This document shows, in pieces, positions 54,171 to 64,000 of a DNA stretch of 64,000 bases. Each line of letters starts with the position of its first letter. The first letter of the stretch is position 1. Source of the stretch: Leptodactylus fallax. Lineage: Eukaryota; Chordata; Amphibia; Anura; Leptodactylidae. The position numbers and the translations under genes were made by a program. Below the pieces are notes generated by a model that saw only the letters and a list, made by a program, of their open reading frames with translations, made no database searches and had not been told where the DNA came from. The stretch lies in contig CAMRHE010000157.1 of assembly GCA_947044405.1 (NCBI GenBank), positions 2,928,501-2,992,500 on the forward strand, read 5' to 3'.

Positions 54171-55201
54171 ATGATGCAGTTTCTTGTTGGAGAGCTGTCT
54201 ATGAGTTCCACTCAAACCTCAACCCTTGGTGAGTGTACCCCAAGTATGTATAATTTTTTTTTTTGTTCTACTGTTTATGTAATCCATGAAATCCTTAGTA
54301 AAACCATTAGAAAATACAATACAGTACAGTATTAAAAATTTGATATGCATATTTATATACACACACATATATACAGTATATATAATGAAAATGTGTACAT
54401 GTATAAATGCTTCCATTAATTCTCTGCTCCCAACCTTGAAAAATAATAGTATAATTTTGTTGGCCTAAATAGAACTGATAATTATAAAGAAATGAAAAAA
54501 TCTATACCCAAATTGCAGACATAGCGTCAACGCTGGCTATGTATAATGGAGAACCAGGCTTCAATACCACTCATTTCGGTAATTGGCAGGAAGTTTATAG
54601 AAATCATTGCCAAAACTCCCACAGAATTTAATATTTTGCAGCTAAACCCTGTACAACTCAGACATCAGCCCCCTCCTCAAGTACCACTCTGTGTCCATGC
54701 AAGTGCTGATTTTCTCGCATACCTCATATTTCATTGCTGCCTGAGTAAACAGCACATACCTGCTGACATAAGAGCTCCTAATCCTGTAGCAGTGCTTTCC
54801 TTCAGTTTACATTCCACTTACAATCCTCTAAGATCTTTCTATAGTAGAATTATAGTCTTATAATTAAAAAAAATAAAAATAGTGTACAGTAATTCTATAA
54901 TACAATATTTACCTATATTTATAATGCTCTTTCTGTAATTTTGGACCTACAACTATAGTTCTTTCTGGTATTGCACCAGATTTATTGGAAATGTCATAAA
55001 ACTGTTAATACATGTGAATATATTATAGAATTGCTTTGAAAAACTGCTTACTCTCAGAAAAGTATCGCAAAATCAGTAATGGGACGCCTTCCTACCTTTT
55101 GCCATTTAGAATAGTGGTATATTTTATGTGGCAGAGGGAACTTTGGGGCTCCCTCTTGATCGATGGCCCAGTAGCAACTGCTACCGATGTACCCCTTATA
55201 G
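54171..55201. other. no gene recognised
   Basis: AT-rich, with a TATATACACACACATATATA stretch near 54353. No exon or known repeat is recognised. Confidence 0.4.
55194..55201. repeat. 8-bp target duplication of the hAT element, left
   Basis: CCTTATAG, identical to 56338-56345. Eight bases is the hAT superfamily duplication length. Confidence 0.9.
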
Positions 55202-55267
55202 CAGCAGTTCTCAACCTGTAGGTTGTGACTCCTTTGGGGGTCAAACAACCCTTTCACAGAGGTCGCC

Positions 55268-55305
55268 TAAGACCATCGGAAAACACATATTTCCGATGGT
55301 CTTAG
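55268..55305. repeat. subterminal palindrome of the SPIN-like element
   Basis: TAAGACCATCGGAAA, an ACACATA-type centre, then TTTCCGATGGTCTTA. The pairing is perfect over about 15 bp per arm. In hAT elements subterminal motifs bind the transposase; that role here is inferred. Confidence 0.85.
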
Positions 55306-55323
55306 GAACCGAGACACCAGTAT

Positions 55324-56047
55324 CATACCTACCAACCGTCCCGGGTTGTGGGTCCTGTCCCGTGGTCCCAGTCAGCGAGAGTTATGTTCCAGTTTCAACT
55401 CATCTGGAGGATGCAGATGAGTTGAATACAATGGTGAATGGAGCAGGAGCCGTCCGCAGTCAGCTCCCACTTCACTGTGCTCCCCGTGTGCTCCAGCCCC
55501 GGGAGCTATAGGCGCGATGTGATGACGTCACTCACATCTCGTCTGCAGGTCCCAGAACACTCTGTGACTGAGACTGCAGACAGAGTAGCAGGGGAGTGAG
55601 GAGAGGTGAGTACCAGTGGTTTTTATGTTTAACTTTGCATGTAAATTGAGGGGAAACATGAAACTAGGGGCAGATGAATGGGGACATGAAACTAGGGGCA
55701 GATGAACGGGGGGCATGAAACTGGGGACAGATGAATGGGGTACATTAAACTGGGGGCAGATGAAGGGAGGACAATAAAATGGGGGAAAATGAAGGGGGGC
55801 ATTAAACTGGGGGCAGATGAAGGGGGGACATTAAACTGGGGCAGATGGAGGGGGGACATTAAACAGTGGGGGTCACTGGATACAGACATTAAACTGGGGG
55901 CAACTGGAGGAGAACATTAAACTGGGGGCAAATGGAGGAGGATATTAAGCCATGGGAGTAGCTGGAGGGGGACACTTCTGCCTCTAGTTGCCCCCAGTTT
56001 AATGTCACTATCCAACCCATACGGTTTAATGAAAGTTGGGAGGTATG
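55324..56047. repeat. repeat nested in the SPIN-like element, 13-bp inverted ends
   Basis: The left end CATACCTACCAAC and right end GTTGGGAGGTATG differ by one base. The left side continues CGTCCCGGGTTGTGGGTCCT, a motif I associate with a common frog repeat. A GC-rich unique-looking part (55340-55640) with a GGTGAGTACCAGTGGTTTTT end precedes a tandem array. Removing it brings together GAGACACCAGTAT and CCTCTATCTGTC, which reads as plausible continuous SPIN sequence. Confidence 0.7.
55648..55975. repeat. tandem array, unit about 27-30 bp
   Basis: About ten imperfect units of GGGGACATTAAACTGGGGGC plus AGATGAA. At its right edge, from about 55976, the inverse (TGCCCCCAGTTTAATGTCA) appears once, so one unit can pair with the array. 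Non-coding despite an open frame on each strand. Confidence 0.9.
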
Positions 56048-56337
56048 CCTCTATCTGTCTCCAGGTGGGTCCGCCAACATGCAGATACGCCCACATATGA
56101 GTACCCCGCGTGATGACATCATTGCGCCAACCCCAGCACATACACCCCGTACAAATACAGGTGTATGTGACAGGGGTGGCGCCATAATGTACTTATGCGG
56201 ACCAGTCACACATGTGTAGAGAGCAGCTATTGTGTTTAAAGCAGCAGTATTGGAGGTAAAACGACATGGTTGGGGGTCACCACAACATGAGGAACTGTAT
56301 TAAAGCGTCGAGGCATTAGTAAGGTTGAGAACCACTG

Positions 56338-56345
56338 CCTTATAG
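56338..56345. repeat. 8-bp target duplication of the hAT element, right
   Basis: CCTTATAG, identical to 55194-55201. Confidence 0.9.
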
Positions 56346-56654
56346 CCATGCCTCTACATATAAGTAATGTGAAGCTGTACACATAAGATTAAATCATTCC
56401 AGATTTTATTCCTGAATAACACTATATTAGGGAAATGCCATTTAAGAACTTACTACATTTACTAGATCTCTTCTGTACATTTATCTCAGTATAAAACTAT
56501 AGCACAAAGCTGCCTTTTCCAAGTACTCAGTAAGAGCTGTCATCTAATATATATGACACATCTCCAGAAAACCCCCAGCCTAATGTGCTAAACTAATTAT
56601 GACCAGCGTACACGACTACTCATCACTTGAAAACACGCAAGAGCTCTGACTACA
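56346..56654. other. spacer between hAT element and minisatellite
   Basis: About 300 bp of anonymous AT-rich sequence; nothing recognised. Confidence 0.4.
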
Positions 56655-57355
56655 GTGCCCCATATCTGTGCCAGCCACAGTGCCCCCATATCAGTGTCAG
56701 CCACAGTGTCCCCATATGAGTACCAGCCACAGGATCCCCATATTGGTGTCCGCCACAGTGCCCCAATATGAGTGCCAGCCACACTGCCCCCATATAAGTA
56801 CCAGCCACATTTCCCCATATCAGTACCAGTCACAGTGCCCCCATATCATTGTCAGCCAGAGTGCCCCAATATGAGTGCCAGTCAGAGTGCCCCCATATGA
56901 GTACCAGCCACAGTACCCCAATATGAGTGCCATCCACACTGCCCCCATATAAATACTAGCCACATTTCCCCATATTAGTACCTGTCACAGTGCCCCCATA
57001 TCATTGTCAGCCACAGTGTCCTAGTATGAGTGCCAGCCAGAGTGCCCCCATATGAGTACCAGCCACAGTGCCCCCATATTGGTGTCAGACACAGTGCTCC
57101 CATATAGCTGTCAGCCACAGTTCCCCCTTATCAGTGTTAGCCGAAGTGCCCCCATATCAATGCCAGCCACAGTCACCATATCAGTGTCAGACCCACTGCC
57201 CCCATATCAGTGTCAGCCACAGTGCCCCCATATGAATGCCAGTTACAGTGTTCCCATATCAATGTCAGTCACAGTGTCCCATATCAGTGTCAGTCACAGT
57301 GTCCCATATCAGTGTCAGTCACAGTTCCTCCATATTAGCGTCAGCCACAATGCTT
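56655..57355. repeat. 26-bp minisatellite, about 27 units
   Basis: The unit is CAGCCACAGTGCCCCCATAT plus CAGTGT or GAGTAC. Units vary in a few positions (TCAGTGT, GAGTGCC, TTGGTGT), and some are one or two bases shorter. The array is on one strand throughout. Open frames in it (56668-56874, 57052-57390) translate to a repetitive CPHISVSHS-type peptide and are not taken as genes. Higher-order repeats of two to five units are visible near 56700-57000. Confidence 0.95.
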
Positions 57356-58398
57356 TTAAAATTGTGACTTCTATAATGTTCACAAAATAGTCACATCGGA
57401 TTGCCCCTAAAATAGTTCCTGCCCAACTGCCCCATTTAAAGTGCGCACTACAATGGGTCACTGGCGGCAACAAGGACCAACATCTGTCCCTGCTGCCTGT
57501 ACAGTAACACGTTTTTTACTTTCTTGTGCGTACATGCTGGCAGCATGGATTAACACTATTCTCTGCTGCCATTGCCAAACTACCAATGAACCGGACGTAA
57601 TTTGGGAGAAAAGTCTGCTCTCTTGGGAGTTCAGGAGGTCTCCCATTTCATAGGTGTATACGCTATGCCAGCATCTTTGTCACGTCACAGGGCAGTAACC
57701 ATTTCTTTACAGACATTAGCTCTACTTGGAATTAAATCTTCAAAGTCCTGAGTTAGCAAAGTTTTTTTTTCTTTTTTGCACAATGTGCTCTACAAACCCT
57801 GAAGTTGGGAGTGAAACAAATAAACAGATCTAAGTCTGGCCTTCAGGGAACATAATCACAAGAAAAGGTGATACGTGAGATGAATACATACAGGCAAGTC
57901 AGCGCAGGTGGGCTCCAGGAATGGAATGCACTTGCAGAGAGGGACAAGTCTTGTAGCTCTGAGAATTTCAGCTCAGTTGTTAAAAACTAGAAGAACGGCC
58001 GTGTAAAATGGAAGACTTCTGGGGCAAAGTTAAGCCGTCCTACAGTCATCAAATAAGCCATTTCCTTCAATGTCAGTATTGACAGTCCACCTGTAATGTG
58101 CATTAATAAGGGGCAACGTAACACAAAGACACCACAGACAACTAATGCTAAGAACAGGTTTACAGCAAATATGGAACTTTAAGTGCATCAGATGGACATG
58201 TCAGGATGGCCTGGAAAAACAGGATTGGAGGCAAACTATGTCACTGTTTGTCAAGCTATACTTTGTAAGGGCCAGTTCAACAACAAACATGGAGATGCAT
58301 GATGTCGGCTCCTGACATATATACATACCCCAGCATCAGTGCGTCTTTGGAGTGTTGGAGGAAACTGGAGCACCAAGAGGAAACCCACTTTTAATTTC
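57356..58398. other. no gene recognised
   Basis: 57360-57430 looks like the decayed tail of the array's flank. The following sequence to 58398 is anonymous, with a T9 run near 57762. Confidence 0.4.
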
Positions 58399-58610
58399 AT
58401 GGCTGAGGCTCCACGCTGCAGAAATGCAGTGTTTTTTGTTGCAAATTTTGCTTTGTTTTTTTGAGCCAAAGCCAAGAATGGCTATAAAAGGAATGTGAAG
58501 TGTATAGGAAGTACTTGTACTTCTACCTTCTGCTCAATCCACTCCTGGCTTTGGCTTAAAAAAAAAAAAAACACAGCAAAATCTGCAACAAAAAAAGCTG
58601 CATTTCTGCA
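58399..58610. repeat. palindromic MITE, family A copy
   Basis: The left end ATGGCTGAGGCTCCACGCTG is followed by TTTTTTGAGCCAAAGCCAAG. Its inverse, CTCCTGGCTTTGGCTTAAAA, lies about 80 bp on. The right end AAAAAAGCTGCATTTCTGCA completes the palindrome, but the last GGGGCC bases are replaced. Confidence 0.75.
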
Positions 58611-58980
58611 GATCCCAAAAATTTGACCAGTGGGAGGAAATTAAATAAAATAACAAAAGAACCTATACTCCCCTGTTAACACCCCCGCCCCTTCTCAACC
58701 ACCAACACATCAGTGATGACATTCCCAATATGTAACACATGTGACTGGCCTCAGTGGTGTATGGCATACATGGACCAATGGTGCAATGGCGTTGAAGTGG
58801 CATGGGATTGGCGTATCAGTTGGTGAGTATAAGTTCTTATTTTTCAATTTCCTTTCTTTGGTCAAATTTTTTTTGGATTTTGAGTTTGGGCTGGGAACAC
58901 ACTGGGCGGCATTACTGCTGTGGCCTCTACTGCAGCTAACCCACTGTGATCTACAGTAGCAGCATAGTGGATAACAGTCA
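58611..58980. other. no gene recognised
   Basis: A CATTGGT-type spacer. 58760-58960 contains TGGGCTGGGAACACACTGG, resembling the start of a TTCACAC-type MITE, without a partner. Confidence 0.35.
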
Positions 58981-59230
58981 AAGGAGTTGTCCATATTACT
59001 TTCATTTATGACCGATACTTAGGATAGACAATAAGTATCTGATTGGTGGCCGCACAGATCAGCTGTTTGGAAGTGCGTCCAGTCTGTGTACTATACAGTG
59101 CACATACGGTAGTTGAAGGCATTTGGCTCTGTGCTCTGTATAGTGGCCAGTATAGTGCTGCCACCCTGTTCCAATTGAAGTTAATGGGAAGAACTGCTAT
59201 TTAATTAGAAAAAACATTATATATGATGGA
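58981..59230. repeat. family D MITE, partial
   Basis: AAGGAGTTGTCCATATTACT, then CTTAGGATAGACAATAAGTA, TGATTGGTGGCCGCACAGAT and CAGCTGTTTGG. The right arm is not preserved. Confidence 0.6.
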
Positions 59231-59381
59231 TATGTTTTTTGTTTTTGTTTTAGATTTTCAGCTTTTCACAAAACCTCTTGTATTTATAGTGCAATTATCA
59301 GTTTCCTACCTAAAGGACACTGCCATATAACTGCAGTTGAAAGGTAAAGCAGAAGGTCAGGTTTGCTGACTCATTTACTAA

Positions 59382-59584
59382 TTAAAGGGGTTGTCCAGGA
59401 TTATGATACTGAGTTTCCTCTTCTCAGGAAGTGACCTCAAGTCTGTTGTTCATATGGCCATTTTGCAGCTCAGACCCAACCCAATTAATGGGGATGGCTG
59501 TAGCTTGACCATGAGACCAATGAACATGAGGTCACTTCCTGCGAAAAGGAGACTCTGTATGATAATACTGGACAACCTCTTTAA
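59382..59584. repeat. MITE with TTAAAGGGGTTGTCCAGGAT ends
   Basis: The left end TTAAAGGGGTTGTCCAGGAT pairs with the right end TACTGGACAACCTCTTTAA. Inside, CAGGAAGTGACCTCAAGTCT pairs with TGAGGTCACTTCCTGC. The palindromic 200-bp element is bounded by TTAA-type sequence at both ends, as in T2-like MITEs. Confidence 0.75.
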
Positions 59585-60260
59585 CACAACAACTTGTTTT
59601 GTGTACCAGGAAAGTGACATGCTAGTTGTCAAGCCACATTCATACAACAAAATACAGCTTTTTGTGATAAACAGGAGAGACATATGATGTGGAAAAGCTA
59701 TTGCAGTACCATGAAAGTTGCATGAGTAACAGAACACCCAAGTGAGGTGTCCATTGGAGGGCAAGGTGTGGCCATGATGCTGCCAAAAAGCACATCAGCA
59801 TGTGATTTGCTGCAAAACAGAAGCTGGTTCAAATTGATTGTTAATGGCTGCACAATTTTTCAGCTATCCAGCAGTTTAATTGTTAAATGTATATAGCCCA
59901 AGGCATCAGATATTCTAATAAATAGCATTTATTTATCTCATCCTTTTAAAAAAATGTGATGTTTTGGCCGTGCAGAATCTTTTTCTAGCCAAAGAGAAGA
60001 CAGAAAACAGACATGATTTAGCAATTGATGGCTAATTGTTGATGGCTTTGGCGTTTTGCGGGTAAAATGCAATTAAGATGAAAAATTATGTAGACATTAC
60101 CCATCAATTATAAAATGGTGCCAATCGTCAGCAATCCACGTATTAGATTAGTTTTTGGCCACACTGTGGCTGCATCTCTGTTGCCCAGCTTCTTCTCTGT
60201 GTGACTGTACCAGTTGTCTTCAGTTTGCTTCACTTTACTAAAATAGTTGTAGCCCCAGTT
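59585..60260. other. no gene recognised
   Basis: Anonymous DNA. Confidence 0.4.
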
Positions 60261-60533
60261 TTAAAGAGTAAAATATTGACGACTTATCCTTAGGATCGGT
60301 CATCAATATCAGACTGGTAGGAGTCTAACCCTCAGCACTCCCACCAATCAGCTGATTGAAGAGACTGCAGCGTTCGGATCAGCAGTGCTGCCTTTTCAAC
60401 TTATCAAGCACAATGCCCCACGTTGTATAGAGTCTGTGTTTGGTATTGCAGCTTAGCCCTATTCACTTGTATGGAACTGAGCTGCAAAAAAAGATCTTGT
60501 GACCAGTGACATTTCCTGAGTGCGCCTTTAAAA
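60261..60533. repeat. family D MITE copy
   Basis: TTTTAAAGAGTAAAATATTG, then CTTAGGATCGGTCATCAATA, CCACCAATCAGCTGATTGAA and a TTGCAGCTTAGCCCTATTCA core. It ends near GCGCCTTTAAAAC. Confidence 0.6.
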
Positions 60534-62337
60534 CAAGACCAAGATTATGTCTGTAGCACAGATTTAGAGACATCACTGGTTAAAGTAGAGCTGCATATAC
60601 TCGCACTTTCACTTTAACCAGTATTCTCCTGACACTTCAGATAACCTCAGGGGATTTTTTTACATATCACCCTCCTTTATTATCAATCAGAAGCATACTT
60701 GCCATTTAACCCCTTATATGCTGTGGTCAATGCTGACCAAAATACCTAAGTCGTTTTACAGAAAAAAAGTAAATATAGACTTGTTAATAAGTAATAAAAA
60801 TAAAAAACACACAATCGGTACCACCACAGCCACTAAAATGAAATTAGTATGTTATTTATTCTACATGATAAACGCCATAAACATTAAAATTCAGATGCCA
60901 GAATTGATGTTTTCTGATTATCTTACCTCTCAAAAACAAAAAAGTAATATAACTGATCAAAAAGTCTTATGTCCCCACACAATTCAAGGTCTCATAAAGC
61001 TACATTGAAATAAAATGTAAATCTTATGAAAGATGGAATGCAGAGAGTGATACAATGTTACTGGTTTAAGGCTAAAATGTACATAAGGCAGCGGAGTTAT
61101 GTGTCAGTAATATTAATTTCAGCCATAAATTCAAAATCTACAAAAAATAAAAGTGACAATTTTGGAAGAGTTTTGGCAATTTTAATTTGACTGTTAGGGA
61201 GTTAAAGAAAGCCTAGTATAGGGACAGGTGTGCTGTAGCAAAAGGCCAAAGAGCACAATATATTGTGCCTTTTGGCTAATAGACTTTAAGAAAATACACA
61301 ATCCTTTCATCATTGATGTATATACATGAGTTCTATCCCCATAAATATAGTGGAGTTATTTCATTCTCTGATGCTATTGACAATATTTTCTGTACATTTG
61401 GTACCTTTTAGTACAGCAGATAAGCCTCCATAATTTGTTGCCTGGTTTTTCTAGGATTTTAATTGGATGACCTAAGGATATATCATCAATATTTAAGTCC
61501 TGGATAATTCCTTTAAGCAGGGCAACATGTTCAGATGACAGAGTAAATTCTAATGAATGGAAACTTACTGTGGCATCTTGGGAGAATAGAAAATGTCATG
61601 TAGTTCATACAGTATAACACCATATTATATTTCACATAGACTGGCGGATTTATCAATATTGTCAAGGGGATCTAAGTACAAAGCATCATTAAACTGAGGG
61701 ATGTATGTATGTCACATATTTATTAAAATGTCTCACAAAGGAACATGATAAATGTCTGTAATATTAAGACTTTTCTACAAGAGTCACCAGCTCGTTGTCA
61801 GGTCTTCCTTGATATACTAGCACTTCACTTCTGCCAGACGTAAGTTTATCACTGGGCATTGATAAACCATTGACTGGCCAAACCCAACTGTACTGTTGCC
61901 ACATCCCTCCTGAAAAGAGTGCAAATGTAACATTTTTCCACATTTGTTCCAATTAAATTCGTCCTGTTTTTGCTAAACAATTTTGGTAAAAAAAATACAG
62001 TCACATGAATAGGTGTCAGCCTGATGCCTTCATCTACTGTATTATTCCGTTACATAGATTTAAGCACAATCTATCACATCCTTCAAAAAGTATGTCTGGC
62101 CGAATCTTTTATTCCTTGTGATCCCCTGTTTGTAGAGCCTTTTTCATTTTTACTTGAATTATGGTTACTTTTCATTTGATATGATTGAATAAATTGACAA
62201 GTGGGCAGTCTCTTAGTGTCAAAGGGGCTTGGACTTAAGTTGCTCTGACTCTGTCCAATCAGTGCAGACATGGGTGTAATTTCATGAGACAAAACTACTC
62301 TTTGATCAGAAAGCAGCCTGTACAAATGAGATTAATG
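60534..62337. other. no gene recognised
   Basis: Anonymous AT-rich DNA. GGATGACCTAAGGATATATC near 61468 and CCTGGATAATTCCTTTAA near 61500 are a degenerate family D end. The open frames on both strands have no recognisable domain. Confidence 0.45.
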
Positions 62338-62575
62338 GGGTTTTCTGGACCTAAAAGGATTTTTCATACTGATTGAAAGGATCATCAGTATGTGATCTAT
62401 GTTGGATACCCGGGCCCCAAACAGATCAGCTGTTTCGACAGTTTCCAGCCTCCACAAGTTACAACAATGGACAATGAGCGTGTGCAGCTTATTCTATTCA
62501 AGTAATAGGCATGACACTGCGTAGCGGAGTCGCTCCGATGTATAATCCTTTTGGACCTGGACAACCTCTTTAAAG
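62338..62575. repeat. family D MITE copy
   Basis: The left end TGGGGTTTTCTGGACCTAAA pairs with the right end TTTTGGACCTGGACAACCTC, and TTTAAAG follows. GGGCCCCAAACAGATCAGCT is the internal diagnostic block. Confidence 0.65.
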
Positions 62576-62654
62576 AGGACCTTTCATTTCTGTGCCTGTA
62601 TTCTGTTTACATTGTTTTTATTGTTGCTATAATTGAATAAATACCTTTTGAAAC
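62571..62654. repeat. family C left-end fragment
   Basis: TTTAAAGAGGACCTTTCATT starts a family C end that stops at the next complete element. Confidence 0.55.
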
Positions 62655-63026
62655 TAAAGAGGACCCTTCATGTCCGCCGAGATGGGCGGTATTATATACT
62701 GCTAGAAAGCTGAGAGTGCGCTCAGTTCCGCACACTGTCAGCATTGCCAGTATGCGCCCAGATGCAAGAGATATTGGTGCCGTTAGTTTTGCCACCAATA
62801 TTACTGCACTGTCAGAAGGGCCGGCATTACAGCCTAGCGTCTTCGCTGGGCTGTGAGGAACACCCCCTGATAGTACTCTTCCATAGCCTTGTACTGTCAG
62901 GGAAAAGTTCCTCGCAACCCAGTTATGACGCTAGGCTGTAAGGCAAAAACTGAATTCAGCGCACTGTCGGCAGTCTAGTGTTACATAATACCGTCCATCT
63001 CCGAGGACATGAAAGGTCCTCTTTAA
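62655..63026. repeat. family C MITE, complete, 372 bp
   Basis: The left end TAAAGAGGACCCTTCATGTC, then GCCGAGATGGGCGGTATTAT, and right end ATAATACCGTCCATCTCCGA then GGACATGAAAGGTCCTCTTT are about 40 bp of good inverted repeat. Inside, GCCTAGCGTCTTCGCTGGGC pairs with AGTTATGACGCTAGGCTGTA. The same hairpin motif occurs in triplicate at 38875-39142. Confidence 0.85.
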
Positions 63027-64000
63027 GTAGCTAAACAACAGGCAGCAGATCAGAGCAGCAGGAGAAACATTGGTGGTCCTCAAACCACTGGGGTGAAGCA
63101 GAACCTTTAAACCCTGCATATAACTGAAGATTCTCCTTCTTCTTCTAAACCTCTGAACAATATTACATTGGTCATAAAACCATTTGATTATGGGATTAAA
63201 ATGGAGTATAAAATCCTACAATCGTGATAAAATTATGTGAAGGGATTGTAAATCTGTTGAAATTATAAAATATGTAGAGATTATAGACCGCCATATAGGT
63301 CTATGGCCAAGTCATACATCCTAAATTAAAGAAATGTACCATCGGGCATGCTTATATACAAGGTTTATTATTTTAATCAGGGGCAGATTAAGTCTACCAT
63401 GGGCCATGGTTGGGTTTATAAAGGAGGGGGGAATTCATTGTGAAAGAGCAGCAGCCTCACTAGCTATGCTGGGAATAGAAATGTACCCATCACACTATGT
63501 TATTGCTCCCTTACTAATGGGAAGACTAGTTGCATGCGTGTATTTACAGGTACATGTAAAATTCTACTGCCAAAACAGGTCACTTTGAAATGGCATGCCC
63601 TTACTAAACTTGGTGAGAGATTTAGGTGGCCACCCAAAAAGGCTATATTATAATCCACTACAGATTTTACCATCAGTTGTCTTCAGTTTACTGTTTTTAC
63701 TGATAGTATTGTTGGCTGTTACATGAACCTCTTCTGACTTATGAGGAACAAAAAGTAATCAATCAGAAAGTGACCATCTCATCTGAAATTTCCTGTATAT
63801 GTCCAGTTTTATTTGTAGTGGATATTGGTTTTATCATTGCTAGTTCAGGTCATACAAGAAGTTTAGTTTCATGGAGCAAAACTACGTGAGAAATCTTATT
63901 ATAGTGTAGGGAACTGCCATTTCTACTAGTATATAATGTATCTGGCTTCTTTGCCCCTGCAGTTTGGCTTCAGAGACCCCAGGCATTCAGTGCAAGTTTT
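63027..64000. other. no gene recognised
   Basis: Anonymous AT-rich DNA to the window edge. The plus-strand frame at 63334-63588 has no recognised domain. Confidence 0.4.

Larger units (their letters stand above)
55202..56337 (+). mobile_element. SPIN-like hAT transposon, non-autonomous, with nested insertion
   Basis: Left end CAGCAGTTCTCAACCTGTAG; right end GGTTGAGAACCACTG, giving a roughly 16-bp inverted repeat with one or two mismatches. The perfect 8-bp duplication CCTTATAG flanks it. Directly inside the left end come CTTTGGGGGTC, CCCTTTCACAGAGGTCGCCT, and a perfect subterminal palindrome built from AAGACCATCGGAAAACA and ATTTCCGATGGTCTT. These words, with GGTCACCACAACATGAGGAA at the right, are those I know from the SPIN ('space invader') hAT family, reported from several mammals, reptiles and Xenopus and attributed to horizontal transfer. 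No transposase reading frame remains. The middle is occupied by another repeat (55324-56047). Confidence 0.9.

Noticed and set aside
56668..57390. Repetitive open frames (CPHISVSHS-type peptide)
   Set aside because: They read through a 26-bp minisatellite. Since 26 is not a multiple of three, open stretches depend on unit-length variants; no start context or flanking exon signal is present.

Overview
This is vertebrate nuclear DNA, AT-rich and very poor in genes. It most likely comes from an anuran amphibian, probably a neobatrachian frog. The evidence is the repeat landscape: several Tc1/mariner transposons of types common in frogs and fish, a pogo/Tigger transposon, a SPIN-type hAT element, a 5'-truncated L1-like LINE, and dozens of short palindromic MITEs, many starting TTTAAAGG or TTAAAGAGGACC as in the amphibian T2-type families. 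The species assignment is inference. I see no rRNA, tRNA, CRISPR, plasmid, viral or toxin features.

Layout. 0-16 kb: intergenic or intronic DNA with palindromic MITEs. The only host-gene candidate is here: a first coding exon on the minus strand (6572-6674) with a signal peptide and a consensus splice donor; its remaining exons would lie off the left edge. 16.2-17.8 kb: a complete Tc1-like element with 219/218-bp IR/DR ends and a once-disrupted transposase. 18.3 and 27.6 kb: two foldback MITEs flanked by TAA. 19.3-21.0 kb: a complete Tigger/pogo element whose transposase is broken only by one extra T in a T run. 21.3 and 23.7 kb: a local duplication of about 355 bp. 29.7-30.6 kb: LINE tail with a perfect 15-bp target duplication. 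36.2-36.7 kb: end fragment of another Tc1 type. 38.0-40.2 kb: an old antisense Tc1 split by one MITE that is itself split by another. 48.4-50.0 kb: a second Tc1-like element with a transposase deletion. 55.2-56.3 kb: SPIN-like hAT element with a perfect 8-bp target duplication and a nested insertion. 56.65-57.36 kb: a 26-bp minisatellite. The rest is MITE-dense DNA with no recognisable gene.

The transposases are relics: each has at least one disruption, although the catalytic acidic residues survive in the three best copies. MITEs make up much of the repeat content. No novel operon-like or enzymatic system is visible. The items most worth a second look are the SPIN element, the near-intact Tigger, the three-level nest, the TAA-flanked foldbacks, the MITE-bordered duplication and the signal-peptide exon.
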